NCBI RefSeq assembly: GCF_001269905.1
Contig: NZ_LHVK01000006.1
Coordinates: 273,228 to 337,227, forward strand
Direction of reading: 5' to 3'
From: Pseudomonas corrugata
GTDB taxonomy: Bacteria; Pseudomonadota; Gammaproteobacteria; Pseudomonadales; Pseudomonadaceae
Length of the DNA: 64,000 nt
Under the pieces are notes generated by a model, which saw only the letters and a list, made by a program, of their open reading frames with translations, was not told the DNA's origin and searched no databases. The position numbers and the translations under genes were made by a program. Positions 8,683 through 18,626 of this stretch are shown one piece after another (position 1 is the stretch's first letter; each line of letters begins with the position of its first letter).

Positions 8683-8704
8683 AGCTGCAATCAAGGACGA
8701 TAGG

Positions 8705-10069
8705 ATGAACGCTTTTGCGCCCGGCCCTCGCGGGCATATGCTTTTCGGCTGTTCTGAGCGGTTTCGTAACGAACCGCTGGCACTCTTGAACGAGTGTCGG
8801 CAGCGCTACGGCACCCTCGTACGATTGCCCGTCGGTTTTGGGGCCTCCTTCTGCCTGGCCTTCGACCCGGCCGATCTCGATACCATTTTCCAAGGCGAAA
8901 ACTTCGGTCGCAGCGATATCGCCGCAGCCTTCGGCCCCTTGGCGGGTGGCAGCATGATCATCGCCGACGGCCAGAAGTGGAAGGAGCAGCGCAAGGCGGT
9001 CATCCCGTCGTTCGCCCTGCCGCGCCTGCGCGCGCTCGCGCAGAATGTCGACGCCCTGGCTCACGAACGCGTGGCCGACTGGGCCAATCGCGTGGACCAC
9101 AACGGCGACATCGATCTGCAGCACGAAATGGTCGATTACGCCATGGACGTGTTGACCCATTTTCTCTTCGGACACCGCATCGGGGCCCAGGCTATTGCGC
9201 GCATCTCCCACGGCTGGACCCTGAGCCTGCGCTACATGAATATCCGTCTGTCCTCGCCGGTTCCGCTTCCCGATTGGTTGCCAACGCCGAACAACCGTCG
9301 GCTGCACACCGCCGCCGGGCAAATCGCCACGGTCCTGCTGGAAATCATTGCCCAGCACCGCAGCAGTAGCCCCGCATCTGCTGGCGGCTTCCTTGACGAC
9401 TTGATCAACTACCGCGATGAACAAGGCCAGGCCCTCGACGATCAGCACATCCTGCGGGAAATCATGGGTGTGTTCCTGGCCGGCTTCGACACCGTCGCTT
9501 CAGCCATGATGTGGACCCTGGGCGATCTGGCCAAACACCCGGGCTGGCAGCAGGCGGTGCGCGATGAATTGAATTCAGTCGCCACCAGCAGCCGGCTCGA
9601 CCTGAAAGACACGCCCGTGCTGGAACAGTGCTTTAACGAATCCATGCGCCTGTCGCCACCGCTGTGGCTAATCGATCGCAAGGCCGCTCAACCGTGCATA
9701 CTCGGTGGCCAACGGGTGCCGGGAGGCACCAACATCATCATGAGTCCTTGGGTGACTCACCGTGACCCGTCCTTCTGGGAGCGGCCCCTGGACTATCACC
9801 CCGAGCATTTCGCGGCAACAGCGCCCAGCCGGCCCAAGTACGCCTTCTTCCCCTTTGGCGGCGGGCGGATGAAGTGCATTGGCATCGGCTTGGCACACTT
9901 GCAATTGAAGTCGCTGCTCCGGCAGGTGCTGACTCACTACGAGCTCAATGTGCGCCCGGAGCACTTGCCTGAAATTGAACCGGCATTCGTTCTACGGACT
10001 CGCAATGGCCTGAAGACTTCTCTGACCAGGCGCGTAGCTAATGGCGAATCCACTGCTGTCGCGATTTAG
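8705..10069 (+). CDS. Cytochrome P450
   Basis: A 454-residue soluble P450. The I-helix oxygen-binding motif is AGFDTV (from residue 259), the K-helix ExxR is ESMR (312-315), and the heme loop FPFGGGRMKCIGIGLA places the thiolate ligand at Cys391. The first in-frame Met at 8645 lies inside the previous gene; the ATG at 8705 has AAGGACGATAGG before it and begins MNAFAPGPRG, the proline-rich start expected for a P450, so it is preferred. There is no membrane anchor. An electron-transfer partner gene is not visible nearby. It probably hydroxylates or couples a pathway intermediate. Its last 29 nt overlap the next gene. Confidence 0.92.
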   Translation: MNAFAPGPRGHMLFGCSERFRNEPLALLNECRQRYGTLVRLPVGFGASFCLAFDPADLDTIFQGENFGRSDIAAAFGPLAGGSMIIADGQKWKEQRKAVIPSFALPRLRALAQNVDALAHERVADWANRVDHNGDIDLQHEMVDYAMDVLTHFLFGHRIGAQAIARISHGWTLSLRYMNIRLSSPVPLPDWLPTPNNRRLHTAAGQIATVLLEIIAQHRSSSPASAGGFLDDLINYRDEQGQALDDQHILREIMGVFLAGFDTVASAMMWTLGDLAKHPGWQQAVRDELNSVATSSRLDLKDTPVLEQCFNESMRLSPPLWLIDRKAAQPCILGGQRVPGGTNIIMSPWVTHRDPSFWERPLDYHPEHFAATAPSRPKYAFFPFGGGRMKCIGIGLAHLQLKSLLRQVLTHYELNVRPEHLPEIEPAFVLRTRNGLKTSLTRRVANGESTAVAI

Positions 10070-11168
10070 CCTGGGGCTGCTGCTGACTTGCCTGACAATC
10101 ACCTTAAGCCCTTGCGCAAGCAGCACGGAGGAGCAGTACAAGCTGACACTCCAGGGCAACGGTTACGAGTCGGCACGCACATCTTTTCCAGGTCTGCAGT
10201 TCAAGTGGGACCGCCATGAACCGCTGCTCGAGCAGATGTCGTTGGACATGGAGGTAGAATTACAGTGGGCGGGACTGGACCGATACGACGCCGCGGACTT
10301 GCGCGAACTTTCGTTGTCCTACCGACCGGGGCCCTGGCAGTTGGGGGTTGGCCTGAGCCGCGTGTTTTGGGGGGTCACCGAGTCCCGGCATCTGGTCGAT
10401 GTGGTGAATCAGGTTGACCTCAGATTCGACCCGGATGGCGATGCTCGCCTCTCGCAACCCATGGCCTCGGTGGGCTATCGCGGCCTGGGGCGGAACGTGA
10501 CGTTATATGCCCTACCCTGCTATCGCGAGCGGCCGGACGCGCTGATCTTCGGTGAACATGGCGCGCAGGATCCTGCTTATGAGCAGGCCATCTTCACGCC
10601 ACTGCGCTGCTCCGGACAGACCGATTTTGCCGTACGTGCCACCCAGGTAGCCGGCCCTGCGGATATTGGCCTCAGCTACTTTCGGGGTCACAGTCGCGAA
10701 CCTTACGCGGGCCATTCCCCCGCCAGTTCCGATCCGACGTACCCCGAGGTGAACAGGTTCGCCGTCGACACTCAAGTCACCCTGGGCGCCTGGCTGCTGA
10801 AGCTCGAGGCGTTGCTTCAGGACAGTGAACACGGGATTGATCGAGCCAGTGTCTCGGGCTTCGAATATACCTGGGTCTCAGCCTTCAACGGTGCCAGTGA
10901 CCTATCCCTGCTGTACGAGCACCTGACCGACACGCGCTGCGACAGCGTCATTGCATCATGTGGCGAGATGCTGGGAATCCGGTGGATCGCCAACGACGTC
11001 GCGGACACCAACCTGCTGGTGTCCTCCGTGCGGGATCGCCAGAATGGCTTATGGGGTCTGAAAGTTCAGGGCAGCCGGCGCATTGATGAGCAACTGAGCC
11101 TGCTCCTCAACAGCGGGGGGATGTACCGAGCAAGGTACCTGTCCGTTGGGCTATCCTATGCGTTTTGA
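10041..11168 (+). CDS. Predicted outer-membrane beta-barrel protein
   Basis: A 375-residue protein with an N-terminal signal peptide (LLSRFSLGLLLTCLTITLSPCAS, cleavage near residue 28). Many alternating-hydrophobicity strands ending in aromatic residues follow, closing with YLSVGLSYAF, the C-terminal Phe expected of an outer-membrane barrel. I do not recognise a named family; it resembles porin-like proteins that accompany MMPL/RND exporters in pseudomonads. The start overlaps the P450 3' end by 29 nt, indicating tight operon coupling. With the inner-membrane MMPL pump and the LolA-like carrier it could complete an envelope-spanning route. It lacks a lipobox, so it is not a lipoprotein. Confidence 0.65.
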   Translation: MANPLLSRFSLGLLLTCLTITLSPCASSTEEQYKLTLQGNGYESARTSFPGLQFKWDRHEPLLEQMSLDMEVELQWAGLDRYDAADLRELSLSYRPGPWQLGVGLSRVFWGVTESRHLVDVVNQVDLRFDPDGDARLSQPMASVGYRGLGRNVTLYALPCYRERPDALIFGEHGAQDPAYEQAIFTPLRCSGQTDFAVRATQVAGPADIGLSYFRGHSREPYAGHSPASSDPTYPEVNRFAVDTQVTLGAWLLKLEALLQDSEHGIDRASVSGFEYTWVSAFNGASDLSLLYEHLTDTRCDSVIASCGEMLGIRWIANDVADTNLLVSSVRDRQNGLWGLKVQGSRRIDEQLSLLLNSGGMYRARYLSVGLSYAF

Positions 11169-11302
11169 TCATGCTGGCAGCTCGTTTCTAGCTCTGCCCT
11201 GCTTTACGCGTGGCAACGACACACTACAGGATGGTTTTCAGGGCATGAGGCCAGCCTGAACGCGTTTTGCTCGATCGCCCACTGCATTCAGAGGTACGAA
11301 TA

Positions 11303-11749
11303 GTGGCACGCAATAGCAATGCTGAACCCGTACTACGCAACCTGTTCTGCTTCAACTTCTATCGTGGATGGCGAGGCATTTCCGAGTTCTACAGAAAGTA
11401 CCTGCCCGAGGGCATATCCGCCCAGCAGAGTTATCTTCTGGAACTCTGCAGGACGGACGAGGGCATTCTTGTGGGAGACATTGCGCATCAGCTTGAAATT
11501 GACGTCTCGGCGGTGTCCGGATTGCTTAAGCGCATGGAGAGCAGCGGCCTGATCAGACGAGAAGTGCTACCCTCGAATCGACGTCAAACCTTAGTGTTCC
11601 TTACTCATCAGGGGGAAGAGCTGCGTAAGGAAGTCCATCAGTCGATGATGGTTGCTGATCGTTTGTTATCCGAAGCCATTCAGAAAGAGGACAAGCTTTC
11701 GCTGATCAGAGTGGTCGATCAGATCAGACATCTTATAGACGCCGAGTAA
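11303..11749 (+). CDS. MarR family transcriptional regulator
   Basis: A winged-helix regulator of about 148 residues. The recognition region is VGDIAHQLEIDVSAVSGLLKRMESSGLIRRE, followed by the wing LPSNRRQTLVFLT and the C-terminal dimerisation helices, all standard for MarR. A TTG at 11267 is in frame, but the GTG at 11303 has AGAGGT about 8 nt upstream and gives the more typical length. It sits 134 nt downstream of the barrel-protein gene on the same strand. MarR proteins commonly repress export and biosynthesis genes and release DNA on binding a small ligand, so control of the divergent promoter at 8.1 kb is a reasonable inference. Confidence 0.85.
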   Translation: MARNSNAEPVLRNLFCFNFYRGWRGISEFYRKYLPEGISAQQSYLLELCRTDEGILVGDIAHQLEIDVSAVSGLLKRMESSGLIRREVLPSNRRQTLVFLTHQGEELRKEVHQSMMVADRLLSEAIQKEDKLSLIRVVDQIRHLIDAE

Positions 11750-11944
11750 GCATTGGACTCCTGCTGAACCTTCCTGTTTTCCAGCCGCCTCCACGCATCT
11801 AACACACCTGGCATGGTTATACGGGCCGGAGCCACGTTGTGCGATAGATCAGGATGACGGCGACGTTGGAACCTTACACCAGACCAAAGAAACCTACTGG
11901 TGGAGCAACATCTGACGGTTTAAATCGGTGCCGACTGTTGCGCC

Positions 11945-11974
11945 GCTATCGCGAGCAGGCTCGCTCCCCACAGG
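11945..11974. repeat. Pseudomonas REP element
   Basis: CTATCGCGAGCAGGCTCGCT followed by CCCCACAGG is a copy of the pseudomonad REP sequence also seen at 57.8 kb. It lies in the 238-nt gap after the MarR gene (11750-11987), where I see no gene. It is a single copy, here next to the 3' end of the leftward gene. Confidence 0.75.
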
Positions 11975-11987
11975 TTTCCATGGCTGA

Positions 11988-12575
11988 CTAGAACAGATAG
12001 CCGATATAGATCGCCGCCCCACCACCGGCCTGCGCGCCGGCGTTCATACCCGCCATGACCACGGCTCCCTTGGCCGACTGCATCAGTTGTCGGTTGACGG
12101 TGCTGGAAGCAATGATCGATGTGGCCGGGCTGGCACTCAAGGCCACTGACAAGGCCAGCAACTTGGGATCGAGCCCGAACAACAAGGCCATGGCAGAACC
12201 ACCGACTACCAGTCCACCTCCCACTTCGGTGTAGAGGCAGGGGCCGGTGATGTCATCACTTGTCAGGTCGCGTCCGGCCAAGGCATCACTGACAAAGACT
12301 TTGCCGAAGCTGGGAAACGCCTCGGCTGCGCCGGCCGCTCCTACACTCTTGCCTTTTATCTGGATATTGACCTTGCCAAAGCGCGGCAGCCGGGCACCAA
12401 AGCCGGCTCCTACCCCGACGCCACCGTAGCGGTAGCTGACGTCTTCACCTTGGGGCGAGCGCAGAATGATCGAACCACCACTGCCCGCCACCACGGCCAC
12501 GGTCAGACCGCCACCGCTCGCGGTCTGGTACGCCCAACGGCTCTCATTGACCGGAATCGGGATGTTGTAGCTCAT
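11988..12575 (-). CDS. Glycine/alanine-rich conserved hypothetical protein
   Basis: A 195-residue protein I cannot assign to a family. It is rich in Gly, Ala and Ser (TASGGGLTVAVVAGSGGS, GGVGVGAGFGARLPRFG, VVMAGMNAGAQAGGGAA) with no signal peptide. The C-terminal half is hydrophobic enough to hold membrane-associated helices (LLALSVALSASPATSIIA and GAAIYIGYLF). The start ATG has AAGGAT about 10 nt upstream. It lies 15 nt downstream of the DUF3592 gene, so the two are probably co-transcribed. A secretion-system accessory or membrane-inserting protein is possible but nothing in the sequence decides this. Confidence 0.55.
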   Translation of the reverse strand: MSYNIPIPVNESRWAYQTASGGGLTVAVVAGSGGSIILRSPQGEDVSYRYGGVGVGAGFGARLPRFGKVNIQIKGKSVGAAGAAEAFPSFGKVFVSDALAGRDLTSDDITGPCLYTEVGGGLVVGGSAMALLFGLDPKLLALSVALSASPATSIIASSTVNRQLMQSAKGAVVMAGMNAGAQAGGGAAIYIGYLF

Positions 12576-12590
12576 ACGTTCGAAATCCTT

Positions 12591-13022
12591 TTATTTGAGT
12601 GAAACGCGTCGACCATGCCGAAAACAGGTTTTGGACAAGCCAGCAAACGCGAACATCAGACCGAGGCATCCCAGCAGCCCGGAAGGTCCCCACAGCGCAC
12701 CCGCATCATCGATGACAGCGCTGCCGGCGGGCTGTTCGGCCAGGTAATGCACTCGTACCGACTGCCCTTGCTGATAGCCGAAGATCATTCCGCCCTGGGG
12801 ATAGGAGATTGCTTCACCGCTGACGCTGGTGAAGGCGATTTCAGGATGCGAACCGCCGGCATTCAGGCGGCTGACGATGCCATTGGCAGTCTGCGCGCGG
12901 GAGAGAAATTCGCGGCGATCGAGGGTGAGATTGACAGCAATGCACAACAGTCCGATGCCAATCAGGGCAAACAGCAAGCCCAGCAATATCTTCCCGACGG
13001 ATGAGGAAGTGTCGTTAGCCAT
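12591..13022 (-). CDS. DUF3592 family membrane protein
   Basis: A 143-residue protein with two membrane helices: residues 11-31 (ILLGLLFALIGIGLLCIAVNL) and 111-129 (GPSGLLGCLGLMFAFAGLS). Between them is a small beta domain of the DUF3592 type: TANGIVSRLNAGGSHPEIAFTSVSGEAISYP, GQSVRVHYLAEQP and SAVIDDAGALWG follow that family's pattern. The function of the family is not known; it resembles the periplasmic beta domain of NfeD-like membrane proteins. It is transcribed with the glycine-rich gene downstream. Confidence 0.75.
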   Translation of the reverse strand: MANDTSSSVGKILLGLLFALIGIGLLCIAVNLTLDRREFLSRAQTANGIVSRLNAGGSHPEIAFTSVSGEAISYPQGGMIFGYQQGQSVRVHYLAEQPAGSAVIDDAGALWGPSGLLGCLGLMFAFAGLSKTCFRHGRRVSLK

Positions 13023-13089
13023 GGCAGGTCTCAGTATTCGTCCATGAAAGAGGGGCGTCAGGATAGCAAGAAGCTTTATCCGAGTCCGC

Positions 13090-13698
13090 TCATTTGCTGG
13101 CAGAAGCCATCAGTACACCAAAACAGAAAAAGGTTATGCCCGACAGCTTGCCAACGACCTGTGCCCCTCGGTTCGTGGACAGCCAGCCCCTCACACTGTT
13201 GGCCATGAGCGCATAGCCGCTATGAACCAGTACGACAAGCAAGCCATAGGAGGACACCAGCAGGAAAAACTGGCTGTAGTAGCTGTCCCCCGGCTTGATG
13301 AACTGCGGATATACCGCGAGAAAAAAGAAACCCGCCTTGGGGTTCAATAGCTGGATCGACAACGCTGCGACGAATCGTTGCCACGGACGCGACGGCGTGA
13401 CGTTGAGCTCAGGGATGAAACGCCCCATGCGCCACATCTTGATCCCCAGGTACAACAGGTACAGTGCACCGACATATTTGAGAACACTGAACGCGGTGGA
13501 TGACGTGGCGAGGATCAAACCGACACTGGTGGCAGAAATACCCGCCACGACAAATGCCCCCAGCGCGATACCGAAGATGCCGGGCAACGCACCGCTCCAG
13601 CCATGGCGCAAGGCGTTGGAAATCGTCAGCATCACCCCAGGGCCAGGGCTCAGTACGGTCAGGGTGGCCAGAATCAGAAACAGTCCGTAATTAATCAT
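13090..13698 (-). CDS. LysE/RhtB family amino acid exporter
   Basis: A 202-residue inner-membrane protein with about six membrane helices. The N-terminus (LFLILATLTVLSPGPGVMLTISNALRHG) carries the SPGPG motif that marks the LysE/RhtB family, and LLNPKAGFFFLAVYPQF is the second family signature. The ATG at 13698 is preceded by GGAGTG. It is divergent from the LysR-type gene across a 94-nt gap, the usual layout in which the regulator controls the exporter. The substrate is probably an amino acid or related small molecule and cannot be refined. Confidence 0.9.
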   Translation of the reverse strand: MINYGLFLILATLTVLSPGPGVMLTISNALRHGWSGALPGIFGIALGAFVVAGISATSVGLILATSSTAFSVLKYVGALYLLYLGIKMWRMGRFIPELNVTPSRPWQRFVAALSIQLLNPKAGFFFLAVYPQFIKPGDSYYSQFFLLVSSYGLLVVLVHSGYALMANSVRGWLSTNRGAQVVGKLSGITFFCFGVLMASASK

Positions 13699-13792
13699 GA
13701 ATCACTCCGAAGCAGGTGATGCTCAGAGTGGTGTGACGGGGCATTGCTGACAAACGCTTTAATTGCGCCCCTGATGTGACAAAATCAGACAC

Positions 13793-14758
13793 ATGATTTC
13801 CGACCTGCCTCCCTTGAACGCCGTTCGTGCCTTCGCCGCTGCCGCTCGCCATCAGAGTTTCAGCCGCGCGGCCGAAGAGCTGCACGTCAGCCACAGCGCT
13901 GTCAGTCGGCATATCAAGCTGCTCGAGGAACACCTGGGGGTGCTGCTTTTCGAGCGTCGCATCCGTCAATCCGTGCTTACGCCGGCCGGCCAGACGTTCT
14001 ATGAACAGGTCAGCATGGCCCTTGCACAGATTGCCCACGCCGCGACCGCCCTGACCCGGAGTGCTTCGCGGCGCAAAGTGACGATCAATGTGCGGCCCTC
14101 CTTCGCGGTACGCTGGCTGATCCCACGGCTGCCGGACTTCATGGCGCAGTATCCGGATATCCACCCTGAAGTGGTCACCAGCACCCGGCCACCGGATCTG
14201 TCGCGCGAAGCATTCGACGTCGTGGTTCGCCGGGGACAGTCCGGATGGTCCACCAACGTTCAACCCCATGCGTTGCTGGAAGATGACCTGATACTGGTAG
14301 CCGCCCCGTCCCTGCTGCAAAGCCAGTCGCTGGACAGCCCCACCGATCTGCTCCAGCACACGCTGCTGACCGGCAGGACCCGCTGCAGCGACTGGCAGGA
14401 CTGGGCCAAGCAGGCGGGCCTCACTCAGTTGCGAACACAACCGACTTTGCAATTCGACCACATGCACCTGGTGTTGCAAGCCGCCGTCGATGGCCTGGGG
14501 GTCGCGCTGTGTCCGACCTCATTGCTGGGCAGGGACTTATCCACAGGGCGACTGACCTGCCCGTTTCCCTCCTTGCGCCTGCCGCTGATCCGTTATTACT
14601 ACGGTGTCTCCCAAGACGCAGCGGCCGAAACCCAGGTGTTTATCGACTGGATGCTGTCTCATATCCATCAGGACACAATAACACTCTCGTTACCCGACGC
14701 TCCTGGACCTCTACAACCCGTAGGCTCCACGCCTGCCAATGGAGCTCATCGCCAATGA
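13793..14758 (+). CDS. LysR-type transcriptional regulator (GcvA-like)
   Basis: A 321-residue regulator. The N-terminal helix-turn-helix ([42 protein letters not shown]) and the effector-binding domain after [22 protein letters not shown] fit the GcvA-like branch. It probably regulates the divergent LysE-type exporter through the 94-nt intergenic region. The coding sequence runs 119 nt into the 3' end of the convergent TerC gene, so its last 40 residues are encoded antisense to that gene. The tail ([18 protein letters not shown]) looks unstructured, suggesting a late extension from a lost stop codon. Confidence 0.9.
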   Translation: MISDLPPLNAVRAFAAAARHQSFSRAAEELHVSHSAVSRHIKLLEEHLGVLLFERRIRQSVLTPAGQTFYEQVSMALAQIAHAATALTRSASRRKVTINVRPSFAVRWLIPRLPDFMAQYPDIHPEVVTSTRPPDLSREAFDVVVRRGQSGWSTNVQPHALLEDDLILVAAPSLLQSQSLDSPTDLLQHTLLTGRTRCSDWQDWAKQAGLTQLRTQPTLQFDHMHLVLQAAVDGLGVALCPTSLLGRDLSTGRLTCPFPSLRLPLIRYYYGVSQDAAAETQVFIDWMLSHIHQDTITLSLPDAPGPLQPVGSTPANGAHRQ

Positions 14759-16211
14759 CCGGCAGGCGATCCAGCAAACTCATGACCAGTCCTGCGAGTG
14801 TCTGGTAGTCATCGGTGGCTTGTGCCTGGAAGCCCGTTTGCTCACGAATATGACTGAGGTTCAGTGCACCGTTGATGAGATAGCCACCCTCCTGGGCCAC
14901 GATGTTCGGGCCTTCGATTTCACTGGCATCGGGCAGTTCACCAGCAATGGATTCAAGGATGTCGGTCATGGTGAGCAGCCCCACGAAATCACCGAATTCG
15001 TTTACCACAAAAGCGATGTGCGTCGATTCCTTACGCATCTGCTCCAGCGCATTGAGAATCGTAAAGCTGTCCAGCAAGTTGATTGTCTTGCGGGCCATGG
15101 CTTCCAGATCTGGCTCGTGCTCCGCCAACAATTCCTTGAGCAGCTCTTTCTTGTGGACGAAGCCCAATGGCTCATCGACCTGACCATCGCGAATCAACGG
15201 CAGCCTGGAGTACGACGAGTGCATCAGCCTCGTGTGGATCACGTCTGGCGCGTCGGCCAGATCGAGGTGGTCGATTTCCGCACGCGGGGTCATGACCCCG
15301 CGTATCGAGCGTTCCGCCAACTGAAGCACGCCGTTGATCATCACTCGTTCCCGTCGGTCGAACGCCGGCCCGGCTTCATTGCCAGGGAGCATGTCGGCAA
15401 TCTCTTCACCCACCTCGTCGGCATCCAATGGGTGGCCACCCAACAAACGCATCACCGCATGAGCGGTACGTTGGCGCATGGGGCGCCGCCCCTGCAGGCT
15501 CTTCTTGCGGCGTGAGCGAGCCAACTGGTTGAACAGTTCGATCAGGATAGAGAAGCCTATCGCGGCGTAGAGGTAACCTTTCGGAATGTGGAAACCCAGG
15601 CCCTCTGCGGTGAGACTGAAACCGATCATCATCAGGAAGCCCAGGCAGAGCATGATGACCGTGGGATGCCCGTTGACGAATTTAGTCAGCGGCTTGCTCG
15701 CGACGATCATCAGGCCTATAGAGAAAATCACCGCGATCATCATGACCGACAGATGCTCCACCATGCCCACGGCGGTAATCACGGCATCCAGCGAAAAGAC
15801 CGCATCCAGCACCACGATCTGCGCAACGATTGGCCAGAACAGCGCGTAGGCCGCGTTACCCGAGCGCTGGGCCACATGCCCTTCGAGCCGCTCATGCAAC
15901 TCCATGGTTGCCTTGAACAGCAGGAACACACCCCCGAACAGCATGATCAAGTCTCGCCCCGAGAACGTCTTGTCCAAGACCTCGAACAACGGTTCGGTCA
16001 GGGTCACCATCCAGGAAATGCTGGCCAGCAAGCCAAGACGCATCAGCAGCGCCAGGGACAGGCCGATGATGCGGGCACGATCCCGCTGCTCTGGAGGGAG
16101 TTTGTCGGCCAGGATGGCGATGAAGACCAGGTTATCGATGCCGAGCACCAGCTCCAGCACGATCAGCGTCAAGAGGCCAAGCCAGGCCGTGGGGTCAACG
16201 ATCCATTCCAT
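14640..16211 (-). CDS. TerC family membrane protein with CBS and CorC/HlyC domains
   Basis: A 523-residue protein. Residues 1-220 form a seven-helix TerC domain ([23 protein letters not shown] with the acidic metal-binding residues in ELVLGIDN, and [18 protein letters not shown]). A cytoplasmic CBS pair spans about 290-430 ([39 protein letters not shown]). A C-terminal CorC/HlyC transporter-associated domain occupies about 435-515. This is the YoaE/YegH-like arrangement. TerC proteins are linked to manganese export and protection of exoenzymes, so metal homeostasis is the likely role. The 3' end overlaps the convergent LysR gene. Confidence 0.9.
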   Translation of the reverse strand: MEWIVDPTAWLGLLTLIVLELVLGIDNLVFIAILADKLPPEQRDRARIIGLSLALLMRLGLLASISWMVTLTEPLFEVLDKTFSGRDLIMLFGGVFLLFKATMELHERLEGHVAQRSGNAAYALFWPIVAQIVVLDAVFSLDAVITAVGMVEHLSVMMIAVIFSIGLMIVASKPLTKFVNGHPTVIMLCLGFLMMIGFSLTAEGLGFHIPKGYLYAAIGFSILIELFNQLARSRRKKSLQGRRPMRQRTAHAVMRLLGGHPLDADEVGEEIADMLPGNEAGPAFDRRERVMINGVLQLAERSIRGVMTPRAEIDHLDLADAPDVIHTRLMHSSYSRLPLIRDGQVDEPLGFVHKKELLKELLAEHEPDLEAMARKTINLLDSFTILNALEQMRKESTHIAFVVNEFGDFVGLLTMTDILESIAGELPDASEIEGPNIVAQEGGYLINGALNLSHIREQTGFQAQATDDYQTLAGLVMSLLDRLPVIGDELHWQAWSLRVVEVQERRVTRVLLCPDGYETASSR

Positions 16212-16384
16212 GGAATTATTCGCTCCCTCGGAAAGAGTTTGTCAGAGGGGTGCAGCGAACGAGAGGAGAAAAGCGACTGGGGGGCTCCATGGAGGTGTTC
16301 ATATCGACCTGAAAGTAATTGGGGATAAAAATCCTACAGAGTTTCAGGACGCTTCATGCGAGGCGAATTATTACAGGATCTGAC

Positions 16385-16415
16385 AAAAAACCCTGCATCC
16401 ATCACCGGTGCAGGG
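16385..16415 (-). terminator. Rho-independent terminator of the chemoreceptor gene
   Basis: On the minus strand, arms CCCTGCA and TGCAGGG (16391-16415) are followed by six T. It lies about 50 nt past the stop of the chemoreceptor gene read in that direction. The rest of 16212-16463 holds no gene that I can see. Confidence 0.8.
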
Positions 16416-16463
16416 CTTCTTGTGCTGATTTGACATGCTTGGCCATACGCCTGGGAACGGGTA

Positions 16464-18626
16464 CTAGCCCCCTTTGACTTTAAAGCGGCTCAACACCCGT
16501 TGCATCAGCGACGCCCGCTCCGACAGATCCTTGGCCGCCACCGCGCATTCCTGCGAGCTCGACTGGTTTTTCTGCGTCACCTCATCGATCTGTTCCAACC
16601 CGACACTGGCCTGTTGCAAGCCTGAAGCCTGCTCGCTGGAAGCCTGGTAGATCAGCGAAACCAGGCTGGACACCGCACTGGTGCCACTGACAATATTCTT
16701 GAGGGACTCGGCGGTTCGCCCCGCGATGATCATGCCGCGTTGTGTCTTGTTCGAGGAATCGGCAATCAGCGCGGCGGTCTGCTGCGCGGCCTCGGCGCTG
16801 CGGGCCGCCAGGGTGCGAACCTCGTCCGCGACCACGGCAAAACCGCGCCCGAGCTCACCGGCCCGGGCAGCCTCGATGGCAGCGTTCAACGCCAGAAGGT
16901 TGGTTTGTGCGGCAATGTTGTCGATGGTGGTGATGATCGCGGTGATGTCCTTGCCCGAACTGTCGATTTCGGCCATCGCGGCAATCAGCTCGCTCATCAA
17001 CTTGTCGCTCTCTCCCGCATCGGCCCGTGATGCCTGGGATTGCTCGTCGGCCTTCTTGGCGTTGGCGGCGTTGTCCCGGGTCTGGGCAGCCATCTGGGTC
17101 ATCACCGCGCTGATCTCGGTGATGGACGAGGCAGAGTTGGCCGCCCCGTCGGACAAGGACTGACTCAGATCGGTGACCTGCGCCGAGCTGCCGCTGATTC
17201 GGGTGGCACTGACCTGTACTTCGGAAATCAACTGGTTCAAGTTACCGACCATTTTCTCCAGCGACTTGCCAAGGGTATCGTGGGGTGAAGACAGCCGGAC
17301 TTCCAGGTCCAGATCGCCTTCGGAAATGCGTTCAGCCACCCTGACCTGTCGTTGCAGGCTCTCGGACATGTCGTTGAGCGCGATGGACAACTGTCCGACT
17401 TCATCCTCGGATTTCTGCACCAGGCGACGAGAGAAATCCCCCAGGCTGATCTGGGCCGCCAAGGCCGCGGCCTCGCGAATCGGCCCGACGATTTTTGCCG
17501 CAGCCAGCCAAAGGCCAACGAGGGCCAACAATGAAATACCCAGCCCTACGGACACTTGCCAGACGCTGTTGCTGATACTGCGCGATTGCAACTCCTGCTC
17601 CAGGGCAATCGCTTGGCTCATGACCACCGCTTTGGGCAAGCGAATCAGCACTGCCCACGGCTTCCCCGTGCGCCCCAGTTCAATGGGCATCAGCACTTCA
17701 ATATCCTGCGTCTGCGGATTGAGCAGGCCATCGCCATGACCACGCTGGATATCGCCCAGCACCTTTTCCCAGGTATCAGGCAGCAAGGCCTTGATGGGTT
17801 GCCCGATCAGATCCGTACGCTTGCTGTCCGCGACCACCAGTCCTTGGTTACTCATGATCGAAACAGACCCCTTGCCACCATAAAGATCGGCAGACATCTG
17901 CTCGCTGAGTTTCTGGATAAAGGCGATATCGAAGTCAGCCCCGACCACCCCGTAGAACTTGCCGCCGGACACAATCGGTACCGACAAGGTGGTCAGCCAG
18001 ACATTCTTGCCCTGAACCACATAAGGAATGGGGTCCAACACACTTTCCTTCAGGGTGTCGCGCGGGCCGCTGTACCAACCGCCCTTCGGCACACCATTGG
18101 GGTGACGGTCAGGGGAGTCATACTCCACCAGCGGTTGCACCGCGACATGGCCGTCCGCGCTGCGTGTCCAATAGGGTGTGAAACGTCCTGTCAGCGGATT
18201 GTTGCCATCCTGGGCATTTCGAAAAGCGTGATCCTGTCCATCCAATGCGTCCGGTTCCCAGCAGGAATACGTACCGTTGAATTCAGGGTTATCCTTGAGA
18301 ACACTGAGCAATACACTGTTGATTTGATCCCGGCCCAGTGCCAGTGGGCTTTGCGCGGCCTTACCAGCAGCAAAGGTGTTGGCCATGGTGCGAGCTGCAT
18401 CCAGAGCGGTTTGCAGCCTGGCTTGAATGGCGTTGGCGCGGGACTCGGCCAGGTTCTGAATTTCCCGGATCGTCGACTTTTCAACCAGCGCCGTCACTTC
18501 CGTCGATACATAGTGCTCATTGGAGCGAGCACTGAAGAGCCCATAGGCAACCAGGCTGACCGATGAAACAAACAGGCATACGCCCGCCGTGACACAAATA
18601 CGTGCCTGCAACGACTTGAACTTCAT
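16464..18626 (-). CDS. Methyl-accepting chemotaxis protein with dCache sensor
   Basis: A 720-residue chemoreceptor. TM1 is at residues 9-32 ([21 protein letters not shown]). A large periplasmic sensor of about 310 residues with double-Cache features follows ([47 protein letters not shown]). TM2 is near 358-382, then HAMP, then a cytoplasmic signalling domain whose hairpin tip (EQ-less variant [30 protein letters not shown]) is unambiguous. The Y-x-D amino-acid motif typical of PctA-like receptors is not clear in the Cache domain, so the ligand is left open. It is a single gene with its own terminator; no chemotaxis operon is adjacent. Confidence 0.93.
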   Translation of the reverse strand: MKFKSLQARICVTAGVCLFVSSVSLVAYGLFSARSNEHYVSTEVTALVEKSTIREIQNLAESRANAIQARLQTALDAARTMANTFAAGKAAQSPLALGRDQINSVLLSVLKDNPEFNGTYSCWEPDALDGQDHAFRNAQDGNNPLTGRFTPYWTRSADGHVAVQPLVEYDSPDRHPNGVPKGGWYSGPRDTLKESVLDPIPYVVQGKNVWLTTLSVPIVSGGKFYGVVGADFDIAFIQKLSEQMSADLYGGKGSVSIMSNQGLVVADSKRTDLIGQPIKALLPDTWEKVLGDIQRGHGDGLLNPQTQDIEVLMPIELGRTGKPWAVLIRLPKAVVMSQAIALEQELQSRSISNSVWQVSVGLGISLLALVGLWLAAAKIVGPIREAAALAAQISLGDFSRRLVQKSEDEVGQLSIALNDMSESLQRQVRVAERISEGDLDLEVRLSSPHDTLGKSLEKMVGNLNQLISEVQVSATRISGSSAQVTDLSQSLSDGAANSASSITEISAVMTQMAAQTRDNAANAKKADEQSQASRADAGESDKLMSELIAAMAEIDSSGKDITAIITTIDNIAAQTNLLALNAAIEAARAGELGRGFAVVADEVRTLAARSAEAAQQTAALIADSSNKTQRGMIIAGRTAESLKNIVSGTSAVSSLVSLIYQASSEQASGLQQASVGLEQIDEVTQKNQSSSQECAVAAKDLSERASLMQRVLSRFKVKGG

